Position numbers and translations under genes: made by a program. A DNA stretch of 64,000 nucleotides from Pseudovibrio sp. JCM 19062 (GTDB lineage: Bacteria; Pseudomonadota; Alphaproteobacteria; Rhizobiales; Stappiaceae), in the NCBI GenBank assembly GCA_001310715.1, contig BAXV01000002.1:62001-126000 (forward strand). The letters run 5' to 3'. This document shows positions 41,216 to 51,858 of this stretch, piece by piece (position 1 is the stretch's first letter; every line of letters starts with the position of its first letter). The notes below the pieces were generated by a model that saw only the letters and a list, made by a program, of their open reading frames with translations, did not search any database and was not told where the DNA came from.

Positions 41216-42308
41216 TTAGTGCCCTGATTTTACCGAGGTGAATGCACTGTTCATGAGGCGCTGTGCTATCAGCGGTTTTTCGCTAATGGTGTACAAGCGC
41301 TGCTTCACTTCATCGGTTGGATAGATGTTTGAATTTGAGGCCACTTCCTCTTTGACCAATACCGTCGCATCCTTGTTGCCGTTGGCATAGAAGACGTAGT
41401 TGGACATCCTTGCAATTACCTCAGGCCGCATCAGATAATTGATGAACTCATAGGCCTCTTCAAGGTTCTCTGCATCTGCCGGAATTGCGATCTGGTCAAA
41501 CCACATCTGTGCGCCTTCATTGGGCAAGATGAAGGTGACTTCAGCACCCTTTCCTACCTCGGCCGAGCGGTTTTTTTGCCTGCAATATGTCGCCAGACCA
41601 TCCATAGGCAAGACAGATCTCACCGTTTGCAAGAGCGCCCACAAACTCGGAATTGTGAAACTTGCGAATGTGAGGGCGAATGGTTTCCAACAAAACACTG
41701 GCTTTCCGAATGTCTTCGGGACTGTTGGAGTTGGGACTCAGACCGAGATAATGCATGGCAACCGGGAGCATCTCTTCCGGTTCATCCATCACGTGAACAC
41801 CACACCCGGAAATCTTGGCAAGCTCTTCTACATTGAACAACAACTCCCAACTGCCGATTGGAGCGTCGGGGTTGAGGGACCGCACCTGATCTTCGTTCAC
41901 GCCATAGCCGGAGGTGCCCCACATATAGTTGACGGAGAACTCATTTCCGGGGTCGAACACTTTGACGCGTTCCTGGAGAAGCGGGTCCATATGTTTGAGA
42001 TTTGGGAGTTTGCTTTTGTCGAGCTTCTGGTAGACGCCTGCCTGAACCTGGCGCTGGAGATAGGTGGCGCTGGGGACGACTACGTCATAACCGGTTTTAC
42101 CGGTCAGCAGTTTTGTTTCCAGAACCTCATCGGAGTCATAGGTATCGTAGTTTACAGAGATCCCAGTCTCTTCTTCGAAATCGGTTAGAACCTGCATATC
42201 GATGTAATCGGACCAGTTATAGACGTTTACAACGCGGTCTTCAGCGAGAGCGGCAGACATTGAGAGCGCCAAAGACGCAGCTCCTGACACCAGAACCAAT
42301 CTCCTCAT
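41216..42308 (-). CDS. potF: Putrescine-binding periplasmic protein, PotF-like (frameshift in T7 run)
   Basis: This is the solute-binding protein of the polyamine importer, about 363 residues. The signal peptide is MRRLVLVSGAASLALSMSAALA. DRVVNVYNWSDYIDMQVLTDFEEETGI is the typical start, with the W-S-D-Y segment that contacts the polyamine. GYDVVVPSATYLQRQVQAGVYQKLDKSKLPN and MWGTSGYGVNEDQV are conserved. At 41571-41577 a T7 run is one base too long; six restores GDILQAKNRSAEVGKGAEV and then MWFDQIAIPADAENLEEAYEFINYL. The end is VKSGH. The gene heads the operon, 95 bases before potG. Confidence 0.93.
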
Positions 42309-42922
42309 TCTCCAATACTCCAATCTCGAATACAGGGGTTCGAAGCACATTTACGCACCAAATTCCTGTATTCAGCCGCCATAGTCTATCCTTGTGGTGA
42401 TGGATTAATTTCAACATACATTCCGTAACGGCATTTTATAGAAATCCAGCAGGCTCTCTAGAATTTAGGGGGGCATAGATAGCAGTGCCTTCAGATCCCC
42501 GCTCGAACTCTTTTGGGAGTGGATTGAGGGACCGATCCAGTAGAATTGTCAGGAAAGTTATCGACATCGGCTGCACAGTTGCCAGCCAGAGCACAGCGGA
42601 TATTGCGCAAAATATAAAACACAGGTCTTTTCAATACGATAGGTCGAGATAAGTCATTTTTCATCATCTGAACCGAGGATCGCGGCGACCTTTGTGGCTG
42701 GTGGTTCCCGGGTTCAGAGGGCGAAATCAAAGAGAAGTTTGTGGATGGCCTATTGAAAGTTCTATCAAACAGCTGTGTTTCCGAGTTCTGTTCACTTCTG
42801 CTAAACTACGTCTACAGCCAGAAGAAAACTGGGCGCTTTTTAGCAGCTGTAAAGAGCTGAATTGCTATTTTACTTTCGAATGACTGCCTGACGAACTGGG
42901 CAGCAACCCTATTGGAAGTCCT
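42309..42922. other. Divergent control region between potF and the glutamine-synthetase-like gene
   Basis: This gap of 614 bases separates the polyamine uptake operon from a probable gamma-glutamyl-polyamine ligase, so it should contain their promoters. I see no conserved open frame, RNA or strong inverted repeat in it. Confidence 0.45.
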
Positions 42923-44323
42923 ATGAGTTCTGAGAATTATCGGGATGATGAAACAGCGCCCAACATGCGTGGTGTGAGCAACCTTGAGGAAGCACGCACT
43001 TGGCTGCAAGCCCGCAATATTGGCGATATCGAATGTGTTGTGCCTGACATTGCCGGAGTGCCGCGCGGCAAAATGATGCCGACAAAAAAAGTTCTTCAGC
43101 AGTGATACGCTGACGATGCCCTCTTCGATCTTTGCTCAGACCATTTCAGGCGACTACCCTGCAAATGATGAGCGCTTTCAATATAACCCTACGGACGGCG
43201 ACCTCTATTTTCAACCAGATTACTCCACGCTAACAGTGGTGCCATGGGAGACCGACCCGACAGCGCAGCTTATTCATGATGCCTTCACCAAGGACGGTAA
43301 GCCCTTTCCAATTGCTCCGCGCAATGTTTTGAAGCGTGTTCTCGAGCTTTACGATGCCGAGGGCTGGAAACCGATTATTGCGCCAGAAGTGGAGTTTTAT
43401 CTGGTCAAGCCGAATACTGACCCAGACTACCCGCTGGAACCGCCTATTGGCCGTTCTGGTCGCCTGAGGTTGGCAGGCAATCCTATTCGATTTCCGCTCT
43501 CAATGAATTCGATGAGCTGATCGACGACATCTATGACCTTTCGGAGGCGCAGGGACTGGAGATCGATACGCTCATTCATGAAGAGGGTGCTGCGCAGATG
43601 GAGATCAACCTGCGCCATGGGCATCCTCTGGACTTGGCGGATCAGGCCTTCATGTTCAAGCGCACCATCCGCGAGGCTGCATTGAGGCATGGGATATATG
43701 CGACCTTCATGGCAAAGGCGATGTCGTCTCAACCGGGCTCGTCAATGCATATACACCAGTCCATTGTAGATCGCGTAACCGGCAAGAACATCTTTACCGG
43801 TGCTGACAATGAGGCCACCCCAGCCTTCTACCATTTCATCGGCGGGCATCAGCATTACCTGCCTGCCTTGATGCCGATCATGGCACCCTATGTGAACTCT
43901 TATCGGCGGAGTGCACGCAACAGTGGGTCACCGACCAATCTGTTTTGGGGCTATGACAACCGGACTGTTGGTCTGCGCGTTCCAAGTTCGTCGCCAGAAG
44001 CACGGCGTCTGGAGAACCGTGTTCCGGGCTCTGATGCAAATCCTTACCTTGTGATCGCAGCGAGCCTTGCTGCAGGGTATCTGGGCATTAAGAAAGGGAT
44101 TGCACCAGACAAGCCACGGGACACAGACAACAGTGAAGTCATGAGCAGGCTGCCTCGTACGCTGCTTCATGCGGTCGATGAGTTCGAAGAGCAAGAGGAT
44201 CTGATGAACATCTTTGGCGAGCAGTTCATTGCGACTTACCGTGCCATCAAACTGGAAGAGTACGAAACCTTCATGTCAGTCATTAGCGCGTGGGAGCGTG
44301 AATATCTTCTGATGAACGTCTGA
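42923..44323 (+). CDS. Glutamine-synthetase-family ligase, probable gamma-glutamylpolyamine synthetase (two frameshifts)
   Basis: This protein of about 467 residues is of the GS type III/PuuA group, which couples glutamate to putrescine or other amines using ATP. The N-terminal domain has NIGDIECVVPDIAGVPRGKMMPTK. At 43084-43090 an A7 run is one base too long; six restores KKFFSSDTLTMPSSIFAQTISG. Near 43463 one C is missing (expected SGRPEVGRQSYSISALNEF). The catalytic domain contains APEVEFYLV, EEGAAQMEINLRHG (metal-binding Glu residues), HIHQSIVD and SRRSARNSGSPTN-like YRRSARNSGSPTNLFWGYDNRTVGLRVP. Divergence from potF supports a polyamine role; glutamine synthetase proper is less likely. 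Confidence 0.88.
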
Positions 44324-44780
44324 TTCCGTTCCCTGTGGGTGTGGTTTGCGCGAGAACCTGTGGATACCACACCTTTTGGTTGCCATGAAATATGCAGCAA
44401 CTCAAAGGAGTTACGTCGATATCACTCTCCAATAAAGCCCAATTATTGATGATATACTGCTGCAAAAACCGAATTAATCTCAATAACGCTTTGCCTCTAA
44501 ATACTCAAAACATAAACCAATTAGATTAACATCAAAGCATCACATAAAATGATGTTATTTGATGCTGCATTTATGCATTTTTGTTTTTGCTGGGCGATAA
44601 TTTCATAAATTAGAGCCGCTTATGCATCTTCGATTTTGTATAATGTTATTGCAACTTTAATTCTAATTTTAAATGATTTTAAAATATTGTTTATTAGAAC
44701 CTATATTCGAGGATAATAATGGCGCTTGGTGGATTGCAGGTGCAATTTTAATCGCACTTACTGGTTTTTGAGGACATCGC
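44324..44780. other. AT-rich intergenic region upstream of the PleD-like gene
   Basis: This 457-base region is strongly AT-rich from 44450 to 44720, contains repeated GATG/TGCAT tracts (TTTGATGCTGCATTTATGCAT), and probably holds the promoter of the cyclase gene. No gene is seen. Confidence 0.45.
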
Positions 44781-46064
44781 ATGCCAGATCAGAAAAAGAG
44801 CATTCTTCTTGTTGAAGACGCCAATTTCTTTGCTCGCATTACGGTAAGCGAGATTGAGCGTGCCGGGCCTTACCATGTGACGACGGTTAAAACCTACGCT
44901 CAGGCCAAAGAGATTCTGAATGAAGGGAAGTTGAAGCCTTTCCTTGCTCTTGTTGATCTAACGCTTCCTGATGCTCCCGACGGCGAGGTTGTAGACCTGA
45001 CCATCGACGCTGGCCTGCCGACCATCGTGTTCTCCGGGCGCTTCGATCAGCGCACTCGCCGATCAATCCTAAAGAAGGGTATTGTGGACTATGTGCTCAA
45101 GGATTCACCTGCAAGCCTTGGTTATCTTGGTGGGTTGGTGAACCGCGTTGATAGAAACTTCAGCACCAAGGTTTTGCTTGTCGATGACTCCTCACAGGCA
45201 CGGGCTTTTTTAAAGAAACGCCTGCAACTTTATTGCCTCAACGTACTCACTGCGACTTCGGCGCAGGATGTGCTTGAGGTTCTGCAGCGAAACCCTGATA
45301 TCAAGCTACTGATCATTGATGACTCTCTACCGGGTGCCACCGGCTTTGAGATGATAACGCAGATTCGCCGGACCCATAGCTCCAACACTCTGGCCGTTAT
45401 CGGGATTTCATCTAAAGACGATCCGGCTCTCACCGCAAAGTTCCTCAAGTCCGGAGCCAATGACTTTCTGAAAAAGAGCTGCACGCCTGAGGAATTGCTA
45501 TTACGGGTTTCGCAAAACCTCAACCAGCTGGACCGCATTGTTGAGCTGACGGAAATGGCGCACCGGGATCCGATGACGGGTTTATTCAACCGTCGCCATC
45601 TTTACGATGTGGTCGACAAGCTTCACGGAAGCCAAACCCAAGCTGGTAAGGAGATGCGATATGCCATGATCGACATTGACCGCTTCAAGCAGATCAATGA
45701 CAAGTTTGGCCATGAAACCGGAGACAATCTGATTATCTCCGTTGCTCATCGCATTTCGGATCTCCTGCCATCCAACGGCGTCGCCATTCGAATTGGTGGA
45801 GATGAGTTCTGTGTTGCCTTGCCAGATATCGACGAGCCGACCGCAAAGCAATTTCTCTCAGAGCTAAGAAGCTCCATGCCGGTGACAGATCCCGGCAACG
45901 ATGAACATACGTTTGCGCCGACAATCAGCGTCGGTCTGTCCTCCGGCAGCGAAGACACACTGGCGAGTGCTCTCAGGGTCGCTGACCGTTGTTTGTACAG
46001 GGCCAAGAAATCTGGCCGCAACCGTATTGTAACCTCATCAGCCATGACCGTTGACGTGGAATAG
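44781..46064 (+). CDS. Response regulator diguanylate cyclase, PleD-like (REC-REC-GGDEF)
   Basis: This intact 427-residue protein makes the second messenger cyclic di-GMP. The first receiver domain (residues 7-120) has the acidic cluster in LLVEDANFF and the phosphoacceptor region ALVDLTLPDAP. The second (about 130-245) has VLLVDDSSQARAFL, LIIDDSLPGATGFEM and the Lys in FLKKS. The GGDEF domain (about 265-420) has DPMTGLFNRRHLYDVV, DIDRFKQINDKFGHETGDN, and the active site IRIGGDEFCVALP. The RxxD inhibitory site expected five residues before GGDEF is absent here. Relatives act in polarity and attachment control. It lies within the polyamine region but on its own transcript. Confidence 0.93.
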   Translation: MPDQKKSILLVEDANFFARITVSEIERAGPYHVTTVKTYAQAKEILNEGKLKPFLALVDLTLPDAPDGEVVDLTIDAGLPTIVFSGRFDQRTRRSILKKGIVDYVLKDSPASLGYLGGLVNRVDRNFSTKVLLVDDSSQARAFLKKRLQLYCLNVLTATSAQDVLEVLQRNPDIKLLIIDDSLPGATGFEMITQIRRTHSSNTLAVIGISSKDDPALTAKFLKSGANDFLKKSCTPEELLLRVSQNLNQLDRIVELTEMAHRDPMTGLFNRRHLYDVVDKLHGSQTQAGKEMRYAMIDIDRFKQINDKFGHETGDNLIISVAHRISDLLPSNGVAIRIGGDEFCVALPDIDEPTAKQFLSELRSSMPVTDPGNDEHTFAPTISVGLSSGSEDTLASALRVADRCLYRAKKSGRNRIVTSSAMTVDVE

Positions 46065-46084
46065 ACCGGCAAGGGCCGGAGGCA

Positions 46085-46836
46085 TCAAATTGTCCTTCCC
46101 CCATCGACTTCCAACGCAACACCCGTGATGAACTGCGCTTCATCAGAGGCGAGCCAGAGCGCTGCACTGGCTACATCTTCCGGTTGAGACAGGCGTCCGA
46201 GCGGAATGGTATCGCGAAACTGCTGGCGTTTTTCCGGCGTGTCCTCACCCATGAACAGTTCCAACATACCGGTTTCCCCCGCAACGGGACACAGGGCGTT
46301 GACGCGGATATTCTGGGCGGCAAGTTCCACAGCCATGGATTTGGTTGCTGTAATCACCCAGCCTTGGAGGCGTTGTACCAGGTGAGCCCCGGACGGGGGC
46401 GGATGCCAGCTGTAGAAGCGGTGTTGATGATGACGCCCCCGCCCTGCTTTTCCAGCTCAGGCAGAACTTCAAGCGTTGTCAGATAGATCGCCTTGGCGTT
46501 GACCTCGAGTATTCGGTCGAAGTTATTTTCATCGACCTGTTCCATCGGGCAATTGCGGTGGGTATAGCCGGCGTTGTTGACAATGATATCAACCTGCCCG
46601 GTTTTCTCGATCGCGTAGGCGACCATGGCTTTGATATCCGAGCGTACGGTGACGTCCGTTTCTATGGCATGAGCGCTGTCGCCAATGGCCTCTGCAAGGG
46701 TTTGTGCCGCAACGCCGTTCAGGTCAGCGATGATTACCGCAGCCCCTTCTTGCGCGTACTTTCGTGCGATGCCTTCCCCGAAGCCCGCTGCACCGCCCGT
46801 GATTATTGCTGTTTTTCCTTCCAATCGTCCTGACAC
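46085..46836 (-). CDS. Short-chain dehydrogenase/reductase (one frameshift)
   Basis: This NAD(P)-dependent oxidoreductase has about 250 residues. The cofactor motif is ITGGAAGFGEGIARKYAQEG (T-G-x3-G-x-G), and VNNAGY is the NNAG structural motif. The active site has Ser in INTASTAGIR and Tyr/Lys in WYNASKAG. Just after that, near 46358, one G is missing from a run of four; the corrected frame is GVITATKSMAVELAAQNIRVNALCPVAGETG. The C-terminus IPLGRLSQPEDVASAALWLASDEAQFITGVALEVDGG is classical for the FabG-like group. It follows the aldehyde dehydrogenase gene by 29 bases on the same strand, so the two probably act in one catabolic pathway. Confidence 0.92.
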
Positions 46837-46865
46837 GTTTTTCCTCCCGCATCTGTCGGCCCGCT

Positions 46866-48342
46866 TTATGCGTGACTAACAACAATGGTTTTCAGAACAG
46901 AGAATTCTTTAAGGGCTTCAAAGCCTTTCTCTCTGCCGTGGCCTGATTTTTTTAACCCCGCCAAACGGGAGTTCAACGCCTCCACCTGCGCCATAGGTGT
47001 TTACAAAGACCTGACCGGAACGAATGGCTTTGGCAACACGGGTTGCCCTAGAGATATCGAGGGTCCAAACCCCTGCTACAAGCCCATAGGAGGTGGCATT
47101 TGCGATGCGGATCGCTTCTTCTTCGGTACGGAATGGTATCAGCGAGAGAACCGGACCGAAAACTTCGTCCTGTGCAAGCGGGTGTTCGGAGGGCACCGGA
47201 CCATAAACTTTTGCGGTGGTGTAGTAGCCTTGTGAGGGGGCATCCGGAGCTATGGTGCCTTCACCAAGAAGTGGGATGCCATCTGCTTCTGCCTGTTGAC
47301 AGAAGGCGTTTACGCGGCGCAGCTGGCTTGCGTTGATCAAGGGGCCCAGATCCCTATCATCCTTACAAGGGCCCGCGACAGCACTTCGGAAGCCTGTTCT
47401 GAGTTTCTCAACGACCTCGTCCCAGCGGCTTTGATGCACCAGAACACGAGATCCTGCGGAACAGGTCTGGCCGCTGTTCTTTAAGAGGCAGTCCTGAATG
47501 ACGGGCAGTGCCTTGTCCAAGTCTGCATCTTCAAAGACGATTTGCGGTGATTTGCCGCCCAGCTCCAGTGTACATCCGATGTGGTTGCGGGCGGCCGCGG
47601 ACTGGATCATTGTGCCCACATCCGGTGAGCCCGTGAAGGTGATAAAATCCACTTCCGGATTAAAGGAGAGCGCGGCTCCTACCTCTTCTCCCAAACCCGT
47701 CAGGATATTAAGAACTCCGGCTGGGATGCCCGCGTCCAATGCGAGATTGGCCGTTTCAATCACTGATAAACATGCGTCCTCAGCAGGCTTGATCACCAGC
47801 GTGTTGCCCATTGCCAAGGCAGCTCCGGCAACACGGGCGAAGATTTGCATGGGGTAGTTCCATGGCACGATGGAAGCGACTACGCCGTGGGGTTCGCGAA
47901 CGGTCATTGCAAGGTGGTCGGGGGAGATTGGGAGGGTGTCTCCAGTGACCTTGTCAGCTGCCCCTGCGTAAAATCGGAAGTATTGGCGGCCGTATCGATA
48001 TCACCGTAGCCTGGCTGAGTGGCTTTCCAGTGTCGCGCGATTCAAGCTCTGCGAGGCGGTCGCGGTTTTGAGCAATTAGCTCTGCAAGGCGATGCAAACG
48101 CTCTCCGCGCTGGCCTGCGGACAGGCTGGACCATTCTCGGGAGCCAAGTGCAGCTCTGGCGGCGGAAACTGCTCTTCCCACATCAGCTGCACTACAACGA
48201 GGAATCGTTGCAAAGGGCATTCCGGTGCTTGGCACATCATTTCGATGGTTTCGCCAGAGGATCCATCACACTGCAAGCCATTGATAAGAGCACGATATTT
48301 CTTCAGCTCCCGCGAACTAAGTGTTGTGCCAAACTCTTTCAT
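46866..48342 (-). CDS. Aldehyde dehydrogenase, PuuC/betaine-aldehyde type (four frame breaks)
   Basis: This NAD(P)-dependent enzyme of about 490 residues oxidises aldehydes to acids. The start at 48342 has a GGGAGGG site and reads MKEFGTTLSSRELKKYRALI. The catalytic Glu is in CTLELGGKSPQIVF and the Cys in NSGQTCSAGSR. FTGSPDVGTMI and VFGPVLSLIPF are family motifs. Frame breaks lie near 48241 (one C lost), 48004 (G), 47986 (C) and at 46947-46953 (T7 run one too long; six gives GGVKKSGHGREKGFEALKEF). Placement beside an SDR and across from a GS-like ligase and polyamine importer suggests oxidation of gamma-glutamyl-aminobutyraldehyde or a similar aldehyde, but the substrate is not proven. Confidence 0.9.
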
Positions 48343-48431
48343 GCTGCCCTCCCCGGATGAAAAGCATTGTGATGATCCTTCAAACGCTAGATCATCATGG
48401 AGGGCAGCGCAATTCTCTTCTTGCGGGAGTC

Positions 48432-50299
48432 TTACTGTGCAGCTGTTGGCGCCAGCTCCGTTTCTGCGGTTTTTACTCCATAAAATTGATTGTGCCACAA
48501 CTCTGCATAGAGACCGTCTTTTGCCAGTAATTCTGCATGGGTTCCGGTTTCGGTGATCTGTCCTTTATCCATCACAATCAGGCGATCCATTCTTGCAACT
48601 GTCGTCAGGCGGTGGGCGATGGCGAGGGTTGTTTTGTCCTTCATCACATCATTCAGGATATCCTGAATATCTGCATCCAGCTTGGTATCAAGCGCCGATG
48701 TTGCTTCGTCCAAAATCAGAATTGGCGGGTTCTTCAGGAAGACGCGTGCCAAGGCGATACGCTGGCGTTGACCGCCCGAGAGCTTGATGCCACGTTCCCC
48801 GACGAACGCCTCAAAGCCCCGACGGCCTTTATTGTCTTCCAGTGCTTCAATGAATTCCAAAGCATGCGCTCTGCGGGCGGCTGCGCGCACCTCTTCCATA
48901 GTGGCTGCGTCGCTTCCCAGCGAGATGTTCTCGAATATGGATCTATGAAACAGAGATGTATCCTGTGTGACCAATCCGATTTCCGAGCGCAGAGATTCCT
49001 GAGTTACGTCGCGCAGGTCCTGATGGTCAATGTTGATTGCCCCGCCTTCGACATCGTACATGCGCAGCAACAAATTCACGACGGTGGACTTGCCAGCGCC
49101 TGAATGTCCAACAATACCAACCTTCTCTCCCGGATGGAGGGTGAAGTTCAAGTCCTTCACTATGGCGGTTTGCTGGCCGTATGCGAAGTTCACGTTTTTG
49201 AACTCAATCAGGCCTTTCTGGAATTGAAAATTCGTGGCATCGCTTTCATCAACGAGGCCAAGTGAGTGCTCCATAGTTCTGGCGGTGGACTTGAATGACC
49301 CGTATGAACGGAACAGGCCGGTCAACTGAGAAAATATTTCAATCAGTTTTCCCTCCAAACGGATAGCAAAACCGAGAACGATCGCAACCTCGCCAGTTGT
49401 GATTGCCTGTTGCTTCCACAGAACGAGGCTCAGCCCAGTGAAAGCAGCAAGCCCGCATGCCCCAACAAAGATCACAAGCATCCGCGAGTTCGCAACTGCC
49501 CCACGAAACTGGATCATTGCCTCTCTTAATTCTTCGAGCTGATCCGTGAAACGACCAAGGGCCTATCCTTGCCTTGAAAGAGTTTCACGGTCTGTATGTT
49601 AGCGTAAACATCCACGACAGAACCATTTACAGTATGGGCAACATCCGCGCCTTTCTTAGCTATATCGCGAATAATCGGAACGCGGATATACGCAAGAACA
49701 GCGAACAGTCCGATCCAGAGCAACATGACTACTCCGAGGTACCAATGCAGCCACGACAATGCGATCAGGAGTGACCCGGCAAAGAAGAAATTCGGGATAA
49801 CAACACCGATACCAGCCCAGAACAATTCACCGACTTCACGACCGCCAATGAAGGTCTTACTGGCCAGGTTGCCTGCAAACTCCTTTTGAAAGAAGCTCAT
49901 GTCTTGATTGAGTAATCGATCAAAGAACGTTACGCGGGTCGAGGTAAGAATATTGACATGAAGTGTCAGCGACATCAAAACTTCATAAGCAATTGAAAAC
50001 ACAGGCTTTGCCAGAAGAAATGCGATTGCAGCACCCACAATCAGCCACATGTTTTGTTGCCAGAACAATTCAGGGCCGCTTGCTTCCATCTGATCAATTA
50101 GGAAGCCCACAAACGATAGTAGAGACACAGTAAGAATAGTCTCGACCAGTACCACCAGCAAAAGAACCAGAGTGTGCTTGGGGAAGATGAAGATGAGAGA
50201 CCGCAGCTGTTGCAGATGCGTCTTGCTCTCCCATTCCATATAATTTTTGGCGAATGGATCAACGCGATTGGTTGCCCACTGATAGAATGAATGCAGCAA
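48432..50299 (-). CDS. ABC exporter with fused membrane and ATPase domains (one frameshift)
   Basis: This half-transporter has about 622 residues. The membrane domain (six helices) runs through VLLLVVLVETILTVSLLSFVGFL and FFDRLLNQDMSFFQKEFAGNLASKTF, typical of MsbA-like exporters. Near 49561 one G or C is missing after FQGKDR; ALGRFTDQLEELREAMIQF is expected. The ATPase domain has Walker A VGIVGHSGAGKSTVVNLLL, signature IKLSGGQRQRIALARV, Walker B ILILDEATSALD and the switch AIAHRLTTV. It acts as a homodimer or with an unlinked partner. The cargo (lipid, drug or peptide) cannot be told. It is monocistronic by position. Confidence 0.9.
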
Positions 50300-50487
50300 A
50301 ATTCGCTCCGGGAAAACAAAAAGAGAACGCTTAGCGTATCCGCTGGGTCCTCCTGTGAAAACCCAAAAAATTTCAACTAATTTAATATCAAGTCAGAACC
50401 ACAGCGAAGGCTTCCATGCCAGCTGGAACGGAATTTTCCCTTTTGCTTCAGCCGCTACTTTCATATTAGAGATTGCAGCATGATAAG

Positions 50488-50516
50488 AAAAAGGCGCGTC
50501 AGTGACCCGCCTTTTC
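50488..50516 (-). terminator. Terminator after sulfite-assimilation operon
   Basis: AAAAGGCG and CGCCTTTT enclose GTCAGTGAC, which can itself fold. On the minus strand it ends in CCTTTTTCTT and lies about 60 bases after the DUF934 gene stop. Confidence 0.7.
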
Positions 50517-50575
50517 TCTTTTCTTTTCCATATCTTACCCAGAGTGCCCGCAGGCCTACCATGAGATATGTGTTC

Positions 50576-51106
50576 TCAAATTGGACGTCGCTGCCATGGC
50601 CTTGTGCCAGCTGGCGCTTCTTTTCGTGCAAAGACTGGCTGGGTGTAGGCTGTGACCTGGTTGAGGTTTCCAGCTTCCAGATCAGCCCGCAAACGAGGGT
50701 TGTCCAATGCGAAGCTGCTGATGCCGACGCGCATCATGAAGCCGATCTGGTCCAGAATAAACGGACCGACCGCACGGACCTCACCGCCGTAGTGCAGCCC
50801 ATCCCTCAGGATGCGTGCGGCAGAGAAGCCACGGCCATCTGAAAAGCTTGGGAAGTCGACTGCGATCAGCTCAAGCGCCTCAATATGATCCGCCAATTCC
50901 TCAGCTTTTTCACCAGCGCGAAGCACAACGCCAAGAGACAGGTTTGTCTTCTTAAGGCCTTGCTCTTCTTTCAGAAAACGCTCCAGCGAGAAGATAAGCT
51001 TGCCTTCTTCCGGCAGAGGGTCCTCATCTGCAATGTAGCTCCAATCGTCAGGGACGATCTTGCCACCCTTATAAACCTCATGGGTCTTTTTGAGTTCTTC
51101 TGTCAT
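50576..51106 (-). CDS. DUF934 family protein (sulfite-reductase-associated)
   Basis: This intact 176-residue protein begins at the ATG of 51106. MTEELKKTHEVYKGGKIVPDDWSYI, then SLGVVLRAGEKAEELADHIEALELIAVDFPSFSDGRGFSAARILR and GEVRAVGPFILDQIGFMMRVGISSF are the defining DUF934 blocks. This family occurs as the last gene of cysG-DUF2849-cysI-cysH operons in many proteobacteria and is thought to serve sulfite reduction; its biochemical role is not known. It follows cysH after 7 bases. The C-terminus is basic and Pro/Arg-rich (APAGTRPWQRRPI). Confidence 0.92.
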   Translation of the reverse strand: MTEELKKTHEVYKGGKIVPDDWSYIADEDPLPEEGKLIFSLERFLKEEQGLKKTNLSLGVVLRAGEKAEELADHIEALELIAVDFPSFSDGRGFSAARILRDGLHYGGEVRAVGPFILDQIGFMMRVGISSFALDNPRLRADLEAGNLNQVTAYTQPVFARKEAPAGTRPWQRRPI

Positions 51107-51113
51107 TTTAACC

Positions 51114-51858
51114 TCAGATGCTTTGGGCTGCGCCGCCCGTGGACGCACTTGAGAAATGAATGCCACATTCAGTCTTGTCCTGACCACGCCAGCGGCCTGC
51201 GCGTGGGTCTTCGCCCGGAGCAACCTTATCGGTACACGGCATACACCCGATGGATGGGTACCCTTCCGCGACTAGTGGATGTGGTGGCAGGCCGTTATCC
51301 TTTGCGTATTGAAGGACTTCGGCAGCTGTCCAGTTGGCCAGCGGGTTTACTTTGATGCGCCCATCTTCAAGCTCAAAGTGCTCAAGACCGGCACGTGTGC
51401 TGGCCTGGTGCCGCTTTCTGCCCGAGATCCATGCATCAAAACCCTTCAGGCCCTTGGCAAGCGGGAGCACTTTTCGGATGTGACAGCAGGTGTCTGGATC
51501 TGTTGCCCACAGCGAGCCCTTGGGATCTTTTTTTGCCAACGTCTTCCGGCTCTGGCTTGAGCACGCGCACATCCAAAAGGCCAAGCATTTCAACGAGCTC
51601 ACCACGATAGCGGTGTGTCTCGCCAAACAACTTGCCGGTATCGACAAACAGGACCGGAGTCCGCACGTCGATCTGGGAAACCATGTGCAGCAACACGGAG
51701 CTGTCAGCGCCAAAGGAGGACACCAGAGCAATCTCGCCGGGGAATTGCTCAGTGAGTGCATGTTTCAGAATATCCTGAGCAGAGTGCTCGGAATACATCC
51801 GGTTCAACAACTTAACCTGCGCCTCTAGTGAGGTGTTATGTGGTTGATTATGCGCCAT
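51114..51858 (-). CDS. cysH: Phosphoadenylyl-/adenylyl-sulfate reductase CysH (frameshift in T7 run)
   Basis: The enzyme reduces activated sulfate to sulfite in the cytosol, and has about 247 residues. The start (51856-51858) overlaps the cysI stop by 11 bases. ALVSSFGADSSVLLHMVSQID is the PP-loop-like nucleotide site. At 51528-51534 a T7 run (A7 in the gene) is one base too long; six restores EDVGKKDPKGSLWATDPDTC. The paired cysteines TCCHIRKVLPL and the pair in SIGCMPCT are ligands of a 4Fe-4S cluster, so APS is the likely substrate rather than PAPS. ISGRKRHQASTRA is the substrate loop. It is part of the cysG-DUF2849-cysI-cysH-DUF934 operon. Confidence 0.94.
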
